Source: Myxococcota bacterium (lineage in GTDB: Bacteria; Myxococcota_A; Bradymonadia; UBA7976; UBA1532). From it: DNA of 64,000 nt. The DNA lies in the NCBI GenBank assembly GCA_963169045.1, contig CAUJDF010000028.1, positions 62,001-126,000 of the forward strand. Reading direction: 5' to 3'. The position numbers were made by a program, and so were the translations under genes. Positions 53,885 to 63,189 of the stretch are shown here, in pieces. The notes beneath the pieces are model-generated. The model was not told the DNA's origin and ran no database searches. It saw nothing but the letters and a program-made list of their open reading frames with translations. The first letter of the stretch is position 1; each line of letters opens with the position of its first letter.

Positions 53885-54603
53885 TGCGACGGCTGCTGGC
53901 CCTCGCCCTGGCCCTCGGCGGTTGCTTCTCCACCGGCGGCGATCCTGAAGAAGAAGGGCGGCCGGACGCCGGTGACGTCGATGCCACCGCGCCCGACGCC
54001 GCGCTGGTGCCGCTCCCGCGCGACGGCGCCCCCCCGCCGGATGCCACCCCCTCGACCGACGCCTACCTCGCGGGCCCGCCCGACCGATCGATCGCGGACA
54101 TCACCGGCGCGTACCTGCTGGCGGTGGCGCCGTTCGGCGATCCCACGCAGCCGTTGCTGTCTCGCGCCGACGTGAACGCGCAGGTGGGGTCCGACGATGG
54201 CGGCCCCTTCTCGATGGTGCTCTTCCCCCTCGACTCGTCGACCAGGGAGGTGATGCGCGACGCCCGCATCCCCGCCGAGGGCACGCTCGACGGCGGGCTG
54301 GTCGAGCCCGGCCCCGCGCCCGACTTCGCGGTCACCATCGACCTCGGCAGGGTGATCATCCCCGGCCGCGCCAACGCGCTCAGCGGCAGCGAGATCGAAG
54401 GCACGCTGCGCCTGCTGGGCCACACGACGCTCGACCGCGAGCCCTGCGGCGACGTCGAGGGCACGACCTCGCGCCCGGCGTCGTTCGACCTGAGCGGCTC
54501 GACCTTCGGCACCATCTGGATCGCCGACGACACCCAGGGCGACGACGCCGACGTCTCCGCCGCCGCCGAAGCGCCGTCGACCGCCTGCCGGCCGCCGGGC
54601 TGA
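53884..54603 (+). CDS. Lipoprotein B, paralogue of the preceding gene
   Basis: A 239-residue lipoprotein (RRLLALALALGGCFS, lipobox LGGC). After a Pro/Asp linker the domain reads DITGAYLLAVAPFGDP, IDLGRVIIPGRANALSG, CGDVEGTTSRPASFDLSGST and FGTIWIADD. These match lipoprotein A block for block, including the DADVSAAA tail. The DNA over ACCTGCTGGCGGTGGCGCCG is identical between the copies, so the duplication is recent. The start overlaps the previous stop (TGATG). The two linkers differ, as expected for fast-changing spacers. Confidence 0.72.
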   Translation: MRRLLALALALGGCFSTGGDPEEEGRPDAGDVDATAPDAALVPLPRDGAPPPDATPSTDAYLAGPPDRSIADITGAYLLAVAPFGDPTQPLLSRADVNAQVGSDDGGPFSMVLFPLDSSTREVMRDARIPAEGTLDGGLVEPGPAPDFAVTIDLGRVIIPGRANALSGSEIEGTLRLLGHTTLDREPCGDVEGTTSRPASFDLSGSTFGTIWIADDTQGDDADVSAAAEAPSTACRPPG

Positions 54604-54634
54604 CACCGCGGTCGGGCGGGGCCCTCCCTCCCCG

Positions 54635-54664
54635 TTGACCGACCCCCCGTCGCGCTCTTACGTT
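54635..54664 (+). promoter_or_regulatory. Candidate promoter of the PPC-repeat gene
   Basis: TTGACC (54635-54640) and TACGTT (54659-54664) are 18 bases apart and point at the surface lipoprotein gene. The -10 matches the sigma-70 consensus at only three positions, so this is tentative. Confidence 0.35.
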
Positions 54665-54679
54665 GAGCCCCGAATCGTT

Positions 54680-54695
54680 CATTCCCATGGGAATG
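54680..54695. promoter_or_regulatory. 16-bp palindrome directly before the ribosome-binding site
   Basis: CATTCCCATGGGAATG is a perfect dyad lying between the candidate -10 and the GGAGGGGGGG ribosome-binding site (54696-54705) of the PPC-repeat gene. It is less G/C-biased than most local dyads, so chance is less likely. It could be an operator or a translation-controlling hairpin. Confidence 0.55.
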
Positions 54696-54708
54696 GAGGG
54701 GGGGGTCC

Positions 54709-57700
54709 ATGTCCGCGATCTTGCGGAGGGGAGGCTTCGCCGCCCTGCTGGTGGCGTGTCTCGCGCTGACGGCGTGCGACGACGCGGATTCGAGCGCGAG
54801 CGGCGAGGACGTCGACGCGGCGACGGGCGAGGGCGACGGCGGCGGCGGGGACGACGCGGCGCGACCCGACGAGGGGGTGCCGGCGCCGGACATGGGGCCG
54901 CCGCCGGCGGACATGGCGGTGCCGCGGCCCGACATGGCGACGCCCGACATGGCGGTGCCGGATCAGGGCGCGCCCGACATGGCGCTGCCCGACATGGGCG
55001 CGCCGGACATGGGCGCGCCGGACATGGCGCCGCCCGACGCGGACGCGCCCGACGCGGACGCGCCCGACATCGGCGCCGCCGACATGGACGTCCCGCCGCC
55101 CGACATGGACCCGGCTGCCGACGTGCCCGTCCCGCCGCTCGACGCCGCGGTCGAGCCGGACATGGGCGGCGGCGAGCTCGCGTGCCCCGCCGACGACGCC
55201 CACGAAGAGGACGACACGGCGGACGTCGCCGGCCCGCTGCCCGAGGGCGGCGCCTTCGACGGCATCCTCTGTGGCGAGGACCAGGACTACTTCATCGTCC
55301 CGGCGCGCGCCGGCTGCACGCTGACGGCGCGCGCGACGTTCGAGCACGACCAGGGCGACGTCGACCTCTTCGTCATCGACCTCGCGGCCGAGCGGTTCGA
55401 GGTGAGCGACGGGACGGGCGACGAGGAGTCGCTCGCGCTGCTCGTGCCGGCCGACGGCGACTTCGCCGTCGGCGTGGCCCTCTTCGAGGGCGGGTCGAAC
55501 ACCTACCACCTCGAGGTGGGGCTCGAGTGCCCGCCGCCGCTGGCCTGCCCCGGCGACGACGCGCTCGAGGAGAACGACGACGCCGGCAGCGCCACCGAGC
55601 TGCCGCCGGGCGCCGCGATCGACGCGCTGCTCTGCGGCGCCGACGAGGACTGGTTCGCCTTCGAGCTCGACGAGGCCTGCGACGTCGCCGTCGCGCTGAC
55701 GTTCGGCGCCGCCGCCGGCGAGGCCGCGCTCGCGGTGCTCGACGTCGAGGGCGTCACCGTCGCCGAGCCCGTGCCGGCCGCCGGCCGCGCCGACGTCGAG
55801 ACGACGCTGCCCGCGGGCACCTACCACGTGCGGGTGACAGCCGCCGGCCCGCCCGGCGAGGCCGGCCTGCGCTACGGCCTGCGCCTCGGGACGGCCTGCG
55901 GCGCCGCGGCGTTGTGCCCCGAGGACGACGCCCGCGAGGACGACGACAGCGCCGAGGAGGCCGTGGCCGCCGCGCCCGGGGCCGCCGTCGAGGGCGTGCT
56001 GTGCGGCGACGACGAGGACTGGATCGCGATCGAGGTCGGCGACGGCTGCGCCGTGTCGGCCGACGTCCGCTTCACCCACGACGCCGGCGACATCGACATC
56101 GAGCTGATCGACCCCGCCGGCGAGGTGGTCGGCCTCTCCAACGGCAGCGACGACTTCGAGCACCTCGAGGCGCGGCCGCAGTTCCCAGGCGTCCACTTCC
56201 TGCGCGTCCATCTCTTCGAAGGCGGCGCCAATACCTACACCGCCTCGTACTCGCTCGACTGCCCGTCGGCCTGCCCCGGCGACGACCCCCTCGAGGAGAA
56301 CGACGACCGCCGCACGGCCACGCCCCTCACGCCCGCCGGCGCCGAGGGGCTGATCTGCGGCGACGATGTCGACTACTTCACGATCGAGACGCAGGCCGGC
56401 TGCGAGGTGCGCGCCTCGCTCGCCGTCGCGGCCGGCGAGCTCGACCTGCTGCTGCTCGATGCGAACACCGTCGAGCTCGCGCGCGGCGCCGCGGCCGAAG
56501 GCGGCCTCGCGCTCACCCACACGACCGAGGCCGGCGGCGCGCTGTACTTCGTCGTCGACGCGCCCGCCGACGGCGACGGCCGCTACGCGCTGACCGTCGC
56601 GCAGACCTGCGCCAGCGAGTTGACGTGCCCCGGCGACGACCGCTTCGAGGAGAACGACGGGCCCGACGAGGCCGCCGCTCTCGTCGCCGGCGAGCAGGTC
56701 GAGGGCATCCTCTGCGGCGACGACCTCGACTTCTTCACCGTCGACGCCGCGGCCGGCTGCACCATTCGCGCGGCGGCCGCCTTCAACCACGCCGACGGCG
56801 ACATCGACATGGCGCTGGCCGACGCCGACGGCGTCCCGCTCGGCATCTCGGACGGCGTGTCCGACGGCGAGTCGATCGTCGCGCGCGCCGAGGCCGACGG
56901 CACGTACTCCGTCGTGCTGCTCCTGGTCGACGGCGAGGCCAACACCTACGACTTCGCGCTCGACGTCGAGTGCGCGCCGCCCTCGAGCTGCGAGGACGAC
57001 GACGACCGCGAGGACGACGACACGCGCGCCGCCGCCAGCGCCATCGCCCCCGGCGAGACGGCCGACGGCGTGGTCTGCGGCGCCGATCCCGACTTCTTCC
57101 GCGTGGAGCTCGAGGCGGGCTGCGTCCTGAGCGTGGACCTCGAATTCGTGAACGAGAACGGGGATCTGGGCCTCGCGCTGCTCGACGCCGGCGGGCTGCC
57201 GATCGCCGCGAGCGACGGCCGCGCCGATGGCGAGTCGCTCGACTTCCGCGTGCCGGCCGCCGGCCCGTACTTCCTTGCGGTCGCGCTGACGGGCGAGGGC
57301 CGCAACACCTACCGCCTCGCCGTCGCCGCCGACTGCGCGCCGCCGCCCGTCTGCGAGGACGACGCGCGCGAAGACGACGACGACGAGGCGAGCGCCACCC
57401 CGGTCGGCGCCGAACCGATCGAGGGCGTGGTGTGCGGCGCCGACCAGGACTGGTTCGCGCTCGACGTCGAGGCCGGCTGCGCCGTGCGCGCCCGCCTCGA
57501 GTTCACGGACGCCGACGGCGACCTCGACCTCTTCCTCGCCGACGCCGCGGGCGACGAGATCGCCCGCAGCGCCACCGCCGCCGACGTCGAGGCCATCGCC
57601 CACCGCGTGGCCGAGGCCGGCACGTACCTCCTGGTGGTCGACCTGTTCGACAACGGCGGGCGCAACACGTACACGCTGACCGCCGACGTCGACTGCGAGC

Positions 57701-59310
57701 CGCCGCCGGTGTGCGAGGACGACGCGCGCGAGGACGACGACGGCGCCGACACGGCCACCCCGCTCGCGCCCGACACCACCACGGATGGCGTGCTCTGCGG
57801 CCGCGACGAGGATTGGTTCGCCATCGACGCGGCCGCCGGCTGCACGCTGCGCGTCGACGCCGAGTTCGTCGACGCCCGGGGCGACGTGGACCTGCGGATG
57901 TTCGACGCCGCCGGCGACCTGGTCGGCGAGAGCCGCGGCATCGGCGACCGCGAGACGATCTCGTACCTCGCCGCCGCCGCGGGCACGGTCTACGTCCAGG
58001 TGACGCTCATCGGCGAGCGCAACACGTACCGGCTGTCGGTGTCGCAGTCGTGCTCGGCGTGCCCCGCCGACGACGCGCTCGAGCCGAACGACGGCATCGG
58101 CCAGGCGACGCAGCTCGAGCTGCCGGCGAGCGTCGACGCGGTGATCTGCAGCAACGACCCGGATCTCTTCGCGATTCCGGCCGGCGAGGGCTGCACCATC
58201 GCCGCGGACCTGCGCTTCCGCCACGCCGACGGCGACCTGAACCTGCGGCTGTTCACGGCGGCCGGCATCCAGGTGGCGTTCGCCAACTCGCGCGACGACG
58301 ACGAGAACCTGCGCTACGCGGTGCTCGCCGACGGCACGTACTTCGCGCGCGTCGAGGGCGTCGGCCCGGCGCAGAACGCCTACAACCTGCGCCTCGCGGT
58401 GACGTGCGTCGCGCCACTCTGCCCCGCCGACGACGCGAACGAGCAGGACGACGTGCCCGAGGACGCCACGCCGCTCGTGCGCGGCGGGCCGCCGGTGTCC
58501 GGCGTGCTGTGCGACACCGATCCCGACTGGTATGCCGTCGACGTGCGCGCCGGCTGCAGCCTGCGCACCGACGTGCGCTTCGAGCACGCCGAGGGCGACA
58601 TCGACATGGAGGTCGTCGACGCCGACGGCGTGCGCTACGCCGCGGGCATCGGCCACGCCGACGACGAGTCGATCTACGTCGCCATCCAGCAAACGGGCAC
58701 CTACTACGTCCACGTCTACCTGGCGAGCGGCGAGGGCGCGAACCAGTACCGCGTCACGGCGAGCACCGACTGCCCGCCGGGGCGGCTGGTGATCAACGAG
58801 GTCGACTACGACCAGACCGGCGGCGACACGCGCGAGTTCGTCGAGATCCACAACACCGGACCCGGCGACGTCCCGCTCGCAGACCTGCGCCTGTGGCTCG
58901 CGGACGGCGGCCGCGGCTTCTTCCGCGTCTACAACAACCTCGACCTGTCCCCGGCGGGGGCGTTCATCCCCGGCGGCGGGTACCTGGTGGTCGGCAACCG
59001 GGCCGTGATCGACGCGCTGCCGGTGGGCGTGCTCGGCCTCGTGGTGCCCGACAGCAGCATCCAGAACGGCGTCGACGACGGCGTCGTGCTGGTGCGCGGC
59101 CGCGGCAACAACGCGGTGGTGCTCGACTCGGTCAGCTACGAGGGCGAGCTCGAGAGCGTGACCGAGGGCGACCTCGGCGCGCCGACCGCCCTCGGCGATC
59201 CGTCGACCGGCCGGTGCGGCAACGCCAACGACACGAACGACAACGCCGCCGACTTCCGCTCGATGCCCCCCTCGCCCGGCACCGACAACGTCTGTCCCGC
59301 GGCGCCCTGA
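54709..59310 (+). CDS. Giant surface lipoprotein with ten PPC-like modules and a lamin-tail domain
   Basis: A 1533-residue lipoprotein: lipobox LTAC in LVACLALTACDD, then a 130-residue linker of PDMA/PDMG repeats. Residues about 157-1357 hold ten modules of about 120 residues. Each begins C-x-DD-x3-E-x-(D/N)D, has LCGxDxDWF-AGC, GDIDL-type and E-x-N-TY blocks, and ends before the next Cys. This is the pattern of bacterial pre-peptidase C-terminal (PPC) domains. Residues about 1358-1520 are a lamin-tail domain (RLVINEVDYDQTGGDTREFV). No enzyme domain is present. It is probably a long calcium-binding, Cys-stabilised stalk or adhesin. Its stop is nine bases from the convergent kinase gene. Confidence 0.85.
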   Translation: MSAILRRGGFAALLVACLALTACDDADSSASGEDVDAATGEGDGGGGDDAARPDEGVPAPDMGPPPADMAVPRPDMATPDMAVPDQGAPDMALPDMGAPDMGAPDMAPPDADAPDADAPDIGAADMDVPPPDMDPAADVPVPPLDAAVEPDMGGGELACPADDAHEEDDTADVAGPLPEGGAFDGILCGEDQDYFIVPARAGCTLTARATFEHDQGDVDLFVIDLAAERFEVSDGTGDEESLALLVPADGDFAVGVALFEGGSNTYHLEVGLECPPPLACPGDDALEENDDAGSATELPPGAAIDALLCGADEDWFAFELDEACDVAVALTFGAAAGEAALAVLDVEGVTVAEPVPAAGRADVETTLPAGTYHVRVTAAGPPGEAGLRYGLRLGTACGAAALCPEDDAREDDDSAEEAVAAAPGAAVEGVLCGDDEDWIAIEVGDGCAVSADVRFTHDAGDIDIELIDPAGEVVGLSNGSDDFEHLEARPQFPGVHFLRVHLFEGGANTYTASYSLDCPSACPGDDPLEENDDRRTATPLTPAGAEGLICGDDVDYFTIETQAGCEVRASLAVAAGELDLLLLDANTVELARGAAAEGGLALTHTTEAGGALYFVVDAPADGDGRYALTVAQTCASELTCPGDDRFEENDGPDEAAALVAGEQVEGILCGDDLDFFTVDAAAGCTIRAAAAFNHADGDIDMALADADGVPLGISDGVSDGESIVARAEADGTYSVVLLLVDGEANTYDFALDVECAPPSSCEDDDDREDDDTRAAASAIAPGETADGVVCGADPDFFRVELEAGCVLSVDLEFVNENGDLGLALLDAGGLPIAASDGRADGESLDFRVPAAGPYFLAVALTGEGRNTYRLAVAADCAPPPVCEDDAREDDDDEASATPVGAEPIEGVVCGADQDWFALDVEAGCAVRARLEFTDADGDLDLFLADAAGDEIARSATAADVEAIAHRVAEAGTYLLVVDLFDNGGRNTYTLTADVDCEPPPVCEDDAREDDDGADTATPLAPDTTTDGVLCGRDEDWFAIDAAAGCTLRVDAEFVDARGDVDLRMFDAAGDLVGESRGIGDRETISYLAAAAGTVYVQVTLIGERNTYRLSVSQSCSACPADDALEPNDGIGQATQLELPASVDAVICSNDPDLFAIPAGEGCTIAADLRFRHADGDLNLRLFTAAGIQVAFANSRDDDENLRYAVLADGTYFARVEGVGPAQNAYNLRLAVTCVAPLCPADDANEQDDVPEDATPLVRGGPPVSGVLCDTDPDWYAVDVRAGCSLRTDVRFEHAEGDIDMEVVDADGVRYAAGIGHADDESIYVAIQQTGTYYVHVYLASGEGANQYRVTASTDCPPGRLVINEVDYDQTGGDTREFVEIHNTGPGDVPLADLRLWLADGGRGFFRVYNNLDLSPAGAFIPGGGYLVVGNRAVIDALPVGVLGLVVPDSSIQNGVDDGVVLVRGRGNNAVVLDSVSYEGELESVTEGDLGAPTALGDPSTGRCGNANDTNDNAADFRSMPPSPGTDNVCPAAP
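55177..58782 (+). repeat. Ten tandem PPC-like modules of about 360 bases
   Basis: Modules start near residues 157 and 278, and then about every 120 residues. Their leading motifs are ACPADDAHEEDD, ACPGDDALEEND, LCPEDDAREDDD, ACPGDDPLEEND, TCPGDDRFEEND, SCEDDDDREDDD, VCEDDAREDDDD, VCEDDAREDDDG, ACPADDALEPND and LCPADDANEQDD. Modules 7 and 8 are most alike, which suggests a recent internal duplication. Confidence 0.85.
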
Positions 59311-59318
59311 CGGAGGTC

Positions 59319-61205
59319 TCACACTTTCGGCAAGGTGAACCAGAAGGTGGCGCCGCCTCCGGGCGTCCCCGTCGCCCAGATGCGGCCGCCGTGGCGGCGC
59401 ACGACCTGGCGCGCGGTGGCCAGGCCGATGCCGCTGCCGGGGTAGGCGCCGGGCGGGTGCAGGCGCTCGAACGCGTCGAAGATGCGGGCGGCGTGGCGCG
59501 GGTCGAAGCCGACGCCGTCGTCCCGGACGTAGCAGAGGACCAAGGCGCCGTCGGCGGGGGCGCGCCCGATCTCGACGTGGGCGGGGTGGCGGTCGCCGCT
59601 GAACTTCCAGGCGTTCTGCACCAGGTTGGCCAACAGCACGCGCAGCAGGGCGCGGTCGCCGGCGACGCGCAGATCGCCTTCGATCTGCACCTCGACCGGC
59701 TGGTCCGGGGCCGCGGCGCGCTGCTCCTCGACGACCTCGCGCGCCAGCGCGCCGAGGTCGACCGGCTCCACCTCGATCGGCCGGCGGATGGCGTGCGCCA
59801 GACGCATCAAACCGTCGATCAGGTCGTTGGCGCGCGTGACCGAGGCGATGATCCGCTGCAGGTGGTCGCGCGCCGCCTCGGCGAGGCCGTCGCCGGCGTC
59901 CTCGAGCGCGAACTCGGCCATGGCGGCGATGGTGCGCAGCGGCGAGCGCAGGTCGTGGGCCAGCGAGGAGCCGAACGCCTCGAGCTCGGCGTTGATCGCG
60001 GTGAGGTCGCGGGTGCGCGCGGCGACGAGCTCCTCGAGGTGGTGGCGGTGGCGCTCGAGCTCGGCCTCGTTGCGCTCGCGCTCCGTCACGTCCTCGATGG
60101 CGCCGAGGAGCTGCGTCGGCGCGCCGTCCGGCGCGCGCTGGAACACCACGAGCGCGGAGCTCACGACGCGCCACTCCCCGCTCTTGTGGCGCAGGCGGTA
60201 CCGCCCCACGACGGTCGCGTCGTCGGCGGCGGCGCAGGTCTCGGCGATGAGCTGCCCGACCTTCTCGAAGTCGTCGGGGTGGATGACCTGCTCGAGGAGC
60301 GAAGCGCCCATGGCCTCGATCTCGGCCGACTCGTAGCCGAACAGGCGGGTCGTCGCGGGGTTGACGTAGACGTCGGTCCCCACGCGCAGGTCGTAGACGT
60401 AAATGGCGAAGGGCACGGCCTGCGTGACGCGCTCCACGAAGCGGCTGGTCTCGGCGAGCGCGATCTCGGCGCGCTTGCGGCGCGTCACGTCGCGGAACAT
60501 GCCCACGAGCCGCGCCGTCCGGCCGTCGGGGCCGCGCTCGGTCGTGCCCAGCGCCTGCACCCAGCGCTGCTCGCCGTCGCGGCGCACGAGGCGGTACTCG
60601 ACCTCGAACGACTCGCCGGCGTCGCGCAGCCGCCGGTAGGCGTCGCGCACCCGCGCGCGGTCGTCGGGGTGGACGGCCCGCTCGATCAGGGCCTCGGGGT
60701 CGGACGGCATCTCGGTCGGCCCGATGCCGGTGAGGCGCTCGAACGGCGCCGACCAGCGGGCGCGCACCGGGTGCAGGTCGACCACCAGCACGCCGAGGCG
60801 CCCGAGGCGCTCGAGGCGGCGCAGGTCCTCGCGCGCGGCCTCGAGCGCCGCGTCGGCGCCGCTCGTCGGCCGCACGACGAGCAGCGACCACCCTGCGCGG
60901 CCACGCCGCACGGGCCCGAGCGACACCTCGACGGACAGCGCGCGACCGCCGACGACCTCGTGCCGGCACGGGCCGCGCCAGCGCCCGCCGTCGGCGAGCG
61001 CGGCGGCGTAGCGCTCCGCGTCGCCCGGCGCGGACCAGGCGACACGCACGAGCGCGTCGAACGGGCGGCCGAGAGCGGCGTCGGCGGGCAGCGCGTAGAG
61101 GTCGGCCGCGCCGCCGTTCCAGGCGCGCACGCGGCCGCGCGCGTCGAGGACGATGGCGGCGTCGTCCATGGCTTCGAGCAACGCCGACGCGCTCGGTCCA
61201 CCCAT
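59319..61205 (-). CDS. Soluble three-PAS sensor histidine kinase
   Basis: A 628-residue protein with no membrane helix. It has three PAS domains (about 1-115, 130-255 and 260-390; FRDVTRRKRAE and IEDVTERERNE mark PAC ends). A HisKA dimerisation domain carries His417 in SSLAHDLRSPLR, and the HATPase_c domain has LVQNAWKFSGD (N box), DDGVGFDPRH (G1) and GSGIGLATARQVV (G2). No receiver or response-regulator gene is adjacent. Phytochrome/bacteriophytochrome-type kinases share this H-box, but no GAF or PHY domain is present. Start at 61205 follows AAGG; an upstream ATG in the same frame adds little. The signal sensed is unknown. Confidence 0.92.
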   Translation of the reverse strand: MGGPSASALLEAMDDAAIVLDARGRVRAWNGGAADLYALPADAALGRPFDALVRVAWSAPGDAERYAAALADGGRWRGPCRHEVVGGRALSVEVSLGPVRRGRAGWSLLVVRPTSGADAALEAAREDLRRLERLGRLGVLVVDLHPVRARWSAPFERLTGIGPTEMPSDPEALIERAVHPDDRARVRDAYRRLRDAGESFEVEYRLVRRDGEQRWVQALGTTERGPDGRTARLVGMFRDVTRRKRAEIALAETSRFVERVTQAVPFAIYVYDLRVGTDVYVNPATTRLFGYESAEIEAMGASLLEQVIHPDDFEKVGQLIAETCAAADDATVVGRYRLRHKSGEWRVVSSALVVFQRAPDGAPTQLLGAIEDVTERERNEAELERHRHHLEELVAARTRDLTAINAELEAFGSSLAHDLRSPLRTIAAMAEFALEDAGDGLAEAARDHLQRIIASVTRANDLIDGLMRLAHAIRRPIEVEPVDLGALAREVVEEQRAAAPDQPVEVQIEGDLRVAGDRALLRVLLANLVQNAWKFSGDRHPAHVEIGRAPADGALVLCYVRDDGVGFDPRHAARIFDAFERLHPPGAYPGSGIGLATARQVVRRHGGRIWATGTPGGGATFWFTLPKV

Positions 61206-61242
61206 CCTTGTCACAGATGCCTCCGCCGTCGCGGCGTCGCCG

Positions 61243-63189
61243 TCAGCGATGGAAGACGAGATAGGACGACACGTCCACGCGGGCGCCGAAGCCATCGCCG
61301 CGCCCCGACGGCCGTGGGACGTAGTCGGTGCCCTCGAACAGACCGCGGTAGGTGATCACGTTCTCCCCGGGTCTCAGGGCTTCCGTCACATCGGCGACCC
61401 AGGGTTTCACGTCCAGACCCGGACACCAGCCGCCGCGCCCGAATGGCCAGGTGCCGAACTGGTTGGGCACCACGCCTTCGTCGACCTGCTCCTGGCATCC
61501 GGTGGCGGTGCCGGCGACGGGGTGCGCCTTCACGAACTCGCGGCCGTTGACGTCGAAGTGATGGGTGTGGTCGCAGAACTCGGCGCAGTTGTCGGCCTCG
61601 ACCCCGAAGCCGTGGCCGGTGAGGTATGCGACCAACTCCACCTTGCGGACGTCGGGCGGCACCGTGAACGTGATCGGGGATCGCCCCTCGTTGTATTGCG
61701 CGTTGAAGGCGCCGCCGCCCCAGAGGAAGCGGATCTCGTCGGGCCGGGTGCCCTTGCCGCGGTTCGACAGGCGGATGTCGAAGGCATAGTCGTAGGCGTT
61801 CCCCGAGGCGAAGCGCAGGCGCTGCCGGCCGCCGTCCTTCACGAGCGCCAGCAGCGGGCTGACGTCGGTCACCCAGCGGCCCTCGCGGTGGTAGGTGGTG
61901 ATCCAGCGGCCGATCTCGGCGTCGCAGGGGCAGTTGCAGGCCTCGAAGCCGCCGCCGTCGGCGCGGCAGACCTGCTGGCGCTCGGCGACGCCGCCGTAGG
62001 GCGTGCGGCAGGCGCAGGCGCGGGTCTCGGCGGGCGTCTCGGGCTCGCCCTCGGCGCCGGGGACGGCCGCGCGGCACGGCGTCGCGGCGTGCGGGTTCTC
62101 CGCGTCGACCGGCTGCTCGCAGACGTAGAGGTTCGAGAGGTAGTCCCACTCGCCGCAGTTCTCGTCCATGTGGCCGGGGCAGTAGGCGCCGACGTCGAAC
62201 TCCATCGTGTCGAAGCCGGCCATGACGTCGGCGGGCGGGAGCTCCACCTCGGCGACGGCGTGCCCCACGTTCTCGTGGAAGACGGGGACGATCGTGACGC
62301 CCTCGGCGGCGTCGAGCGTGGCCTGCCGCTCGCGCTCGAAGTGGAAGTAGCGCGCCTCGAGGGCGAGCCCCTGGAGGCGCGGCACGCCGGCGACGATGTC
62401 GGTGAGCAGGCCCACCTGCCGCAGGCGCTGGGTCGAGTCGATGCCGAACCAGAGCGGCGAGCGCGCGGCGATGAGGTCGCGCAGCCAGCCCTCGGCGCCG
62501 CCGAGCGGCCGCGCGACGAAGTGCAGGCGGCCCGTCCAGCGGGCGCGCTCCGCCTCGGTCCGCCCGATCAGGACGCGGTCGAAGACCGACTTCAGGCGGC
62601 GCACGTCGAGGGGGGCGTCCTCGTCGAAGGAGCCGAAGACGTAGTGGACGTCGGGGGGCGAGGCGTCGAGCAGCGCCGCGACCTCGCGCGCAGCCTCGCC
62701 GTTCGCGAACCACAGCGTCTCGAGGTAGTTGCGCAGGTCCTGGGGCTGGCGCGGGTCGTTGGTGAAGAACGAGAAGAGGAAGGCGTCCTCGCCCGTCCAG
62801 AGGCGCGCCAGGTCGAAGTCGCCGTCGAGGGTGCGCAGCCGCACGTCGCCGGCGAGGTCGCGCCAGCCCGTGCCGTAGGGCCCGGGGGCGAAGCCCGTGT
62901 CGGGCGGCGCCGCGTCGGGCGTCGCCGCGTCGGGCGTCGCCGCGTCGGGCGTCGCCGCGTCGGCGGTCGCCGCGTCGGCGGTCGCCGCGTCGGGCCGAGC
63001 CGCGTCGGGCCGCCCCGCGTCCCGCTCCTCGGGCGGTTGCGGATCGCAGCCACCGTCGGCGTGCGGCCCCGCCCCGGCACCGCAGGGCGCCGCATCGGGC
63101 CGCGCGGCGTCGGTCTCGGCGTCGCCGCCCCCGCCGTCACCGCAGCCCCAGAGCCAGGCCGCCGCGCACAGCCAACCCCAGCCTCGCAT
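61243..63189 (-). CDS. Peptide-N-glycosidase F-like lipoprotein
   Basis: The product is 648 residues. GGGGGAG precedes the ATG and LWGC is the lipobox. An Asp/Ala-Pro repeat linker (about residues 50-95) follows, then two domains. The second resembles PNGase F: ADNCAEFCDHTHHFDVNG, then WCPGLDVKPWVADVT, with CPGHMDENCGEWDYLSNLYV before them. The His/Glu/Asp-rich blocks correspond to the carbohydrate- and metal-like sites of PNGase F. PNGase F removes N-glycans from glycoproteins; myxobacteria and Bacteroidota use relatives to attack eukaryotic or prey glycoproteins. Cys content is high, fitting an extracellular, disulfide-bonded enzyme. It is divergent from the MlaE-like gene. Confidence 0.75.
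   Translation of the reverse strand: MRGWGWLCAAAWLWGCGDGGGGDAETDAARPDAAPCGAGAGPHADGGCDPQPPEERDAGRPDAARPDAATADAATADAATPDAATPDAATPDAAPPDTGFAPGPYGTGWRDLAGDVRLRTLDGDFDLARLWTGEDAFLFSFFTNDPRQPQDLRNYLETLWFANGEAAREVAALLDASPPDVHYVFGSFDEDAPLDVRRLKSVFDRVLIGRTEAERARWTGRLHFVARPLGGAEGWLRDLIAARSPLWFGIDSTQRLRQVGLLTDIVAGVPRLQGLALEARYFHFERERQATLDAAEGVTIVPVFHENVGHAVAEVELPPADVMAGFDTMEFDVGAYCPGHMDENCGEWDYLSNLYVCEQPVDAENPHAATPCRAAVPGAEGEPETPAETRACACRTPYGGVAERQQVCRADGGGFEACNCPCDAEIGRWITTYHREGRWVTDVSPLLALVKDGGRQRLRFASGNAYDYAFDIRLSNRGKGTRPDEIRFLWGGGAFNAQYNEGRSPITFTVPPDVRKVELVAYLTGHGFGVEADNCAEFCDHTHHFDVNGREFVKAHPVAGTATGCQEQVDEGVVPNQFGTWPFGRGGWCPGLDVKPWVADVTEALRPGENVITYRGLFEGTDYVPRPSGRGDGFGARVDVSSYLVFHR
62906..63010 (-). 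repeat. 15-bp tandem repeat coding for DAATP linker
   Basis: Seven 15-base units built on GTCGCCGCGTCGGGC encode the PDAAT/ADAAT linker between the lipid anchor and the catalytic part of the PNGase F-like protein. Copy number probably varies by slippage. Confidence 0.85.

Noticed and set aside
54687-61355. Very long open frames (over 2000 codons) on both strands over the PPC gene
   Set aside because: They are Arg/Ala/Gly/Pro-rich shadows created by high GC content; the frame with signal peptide, Cys-paired repeats and proper domain boundaries is the real one.
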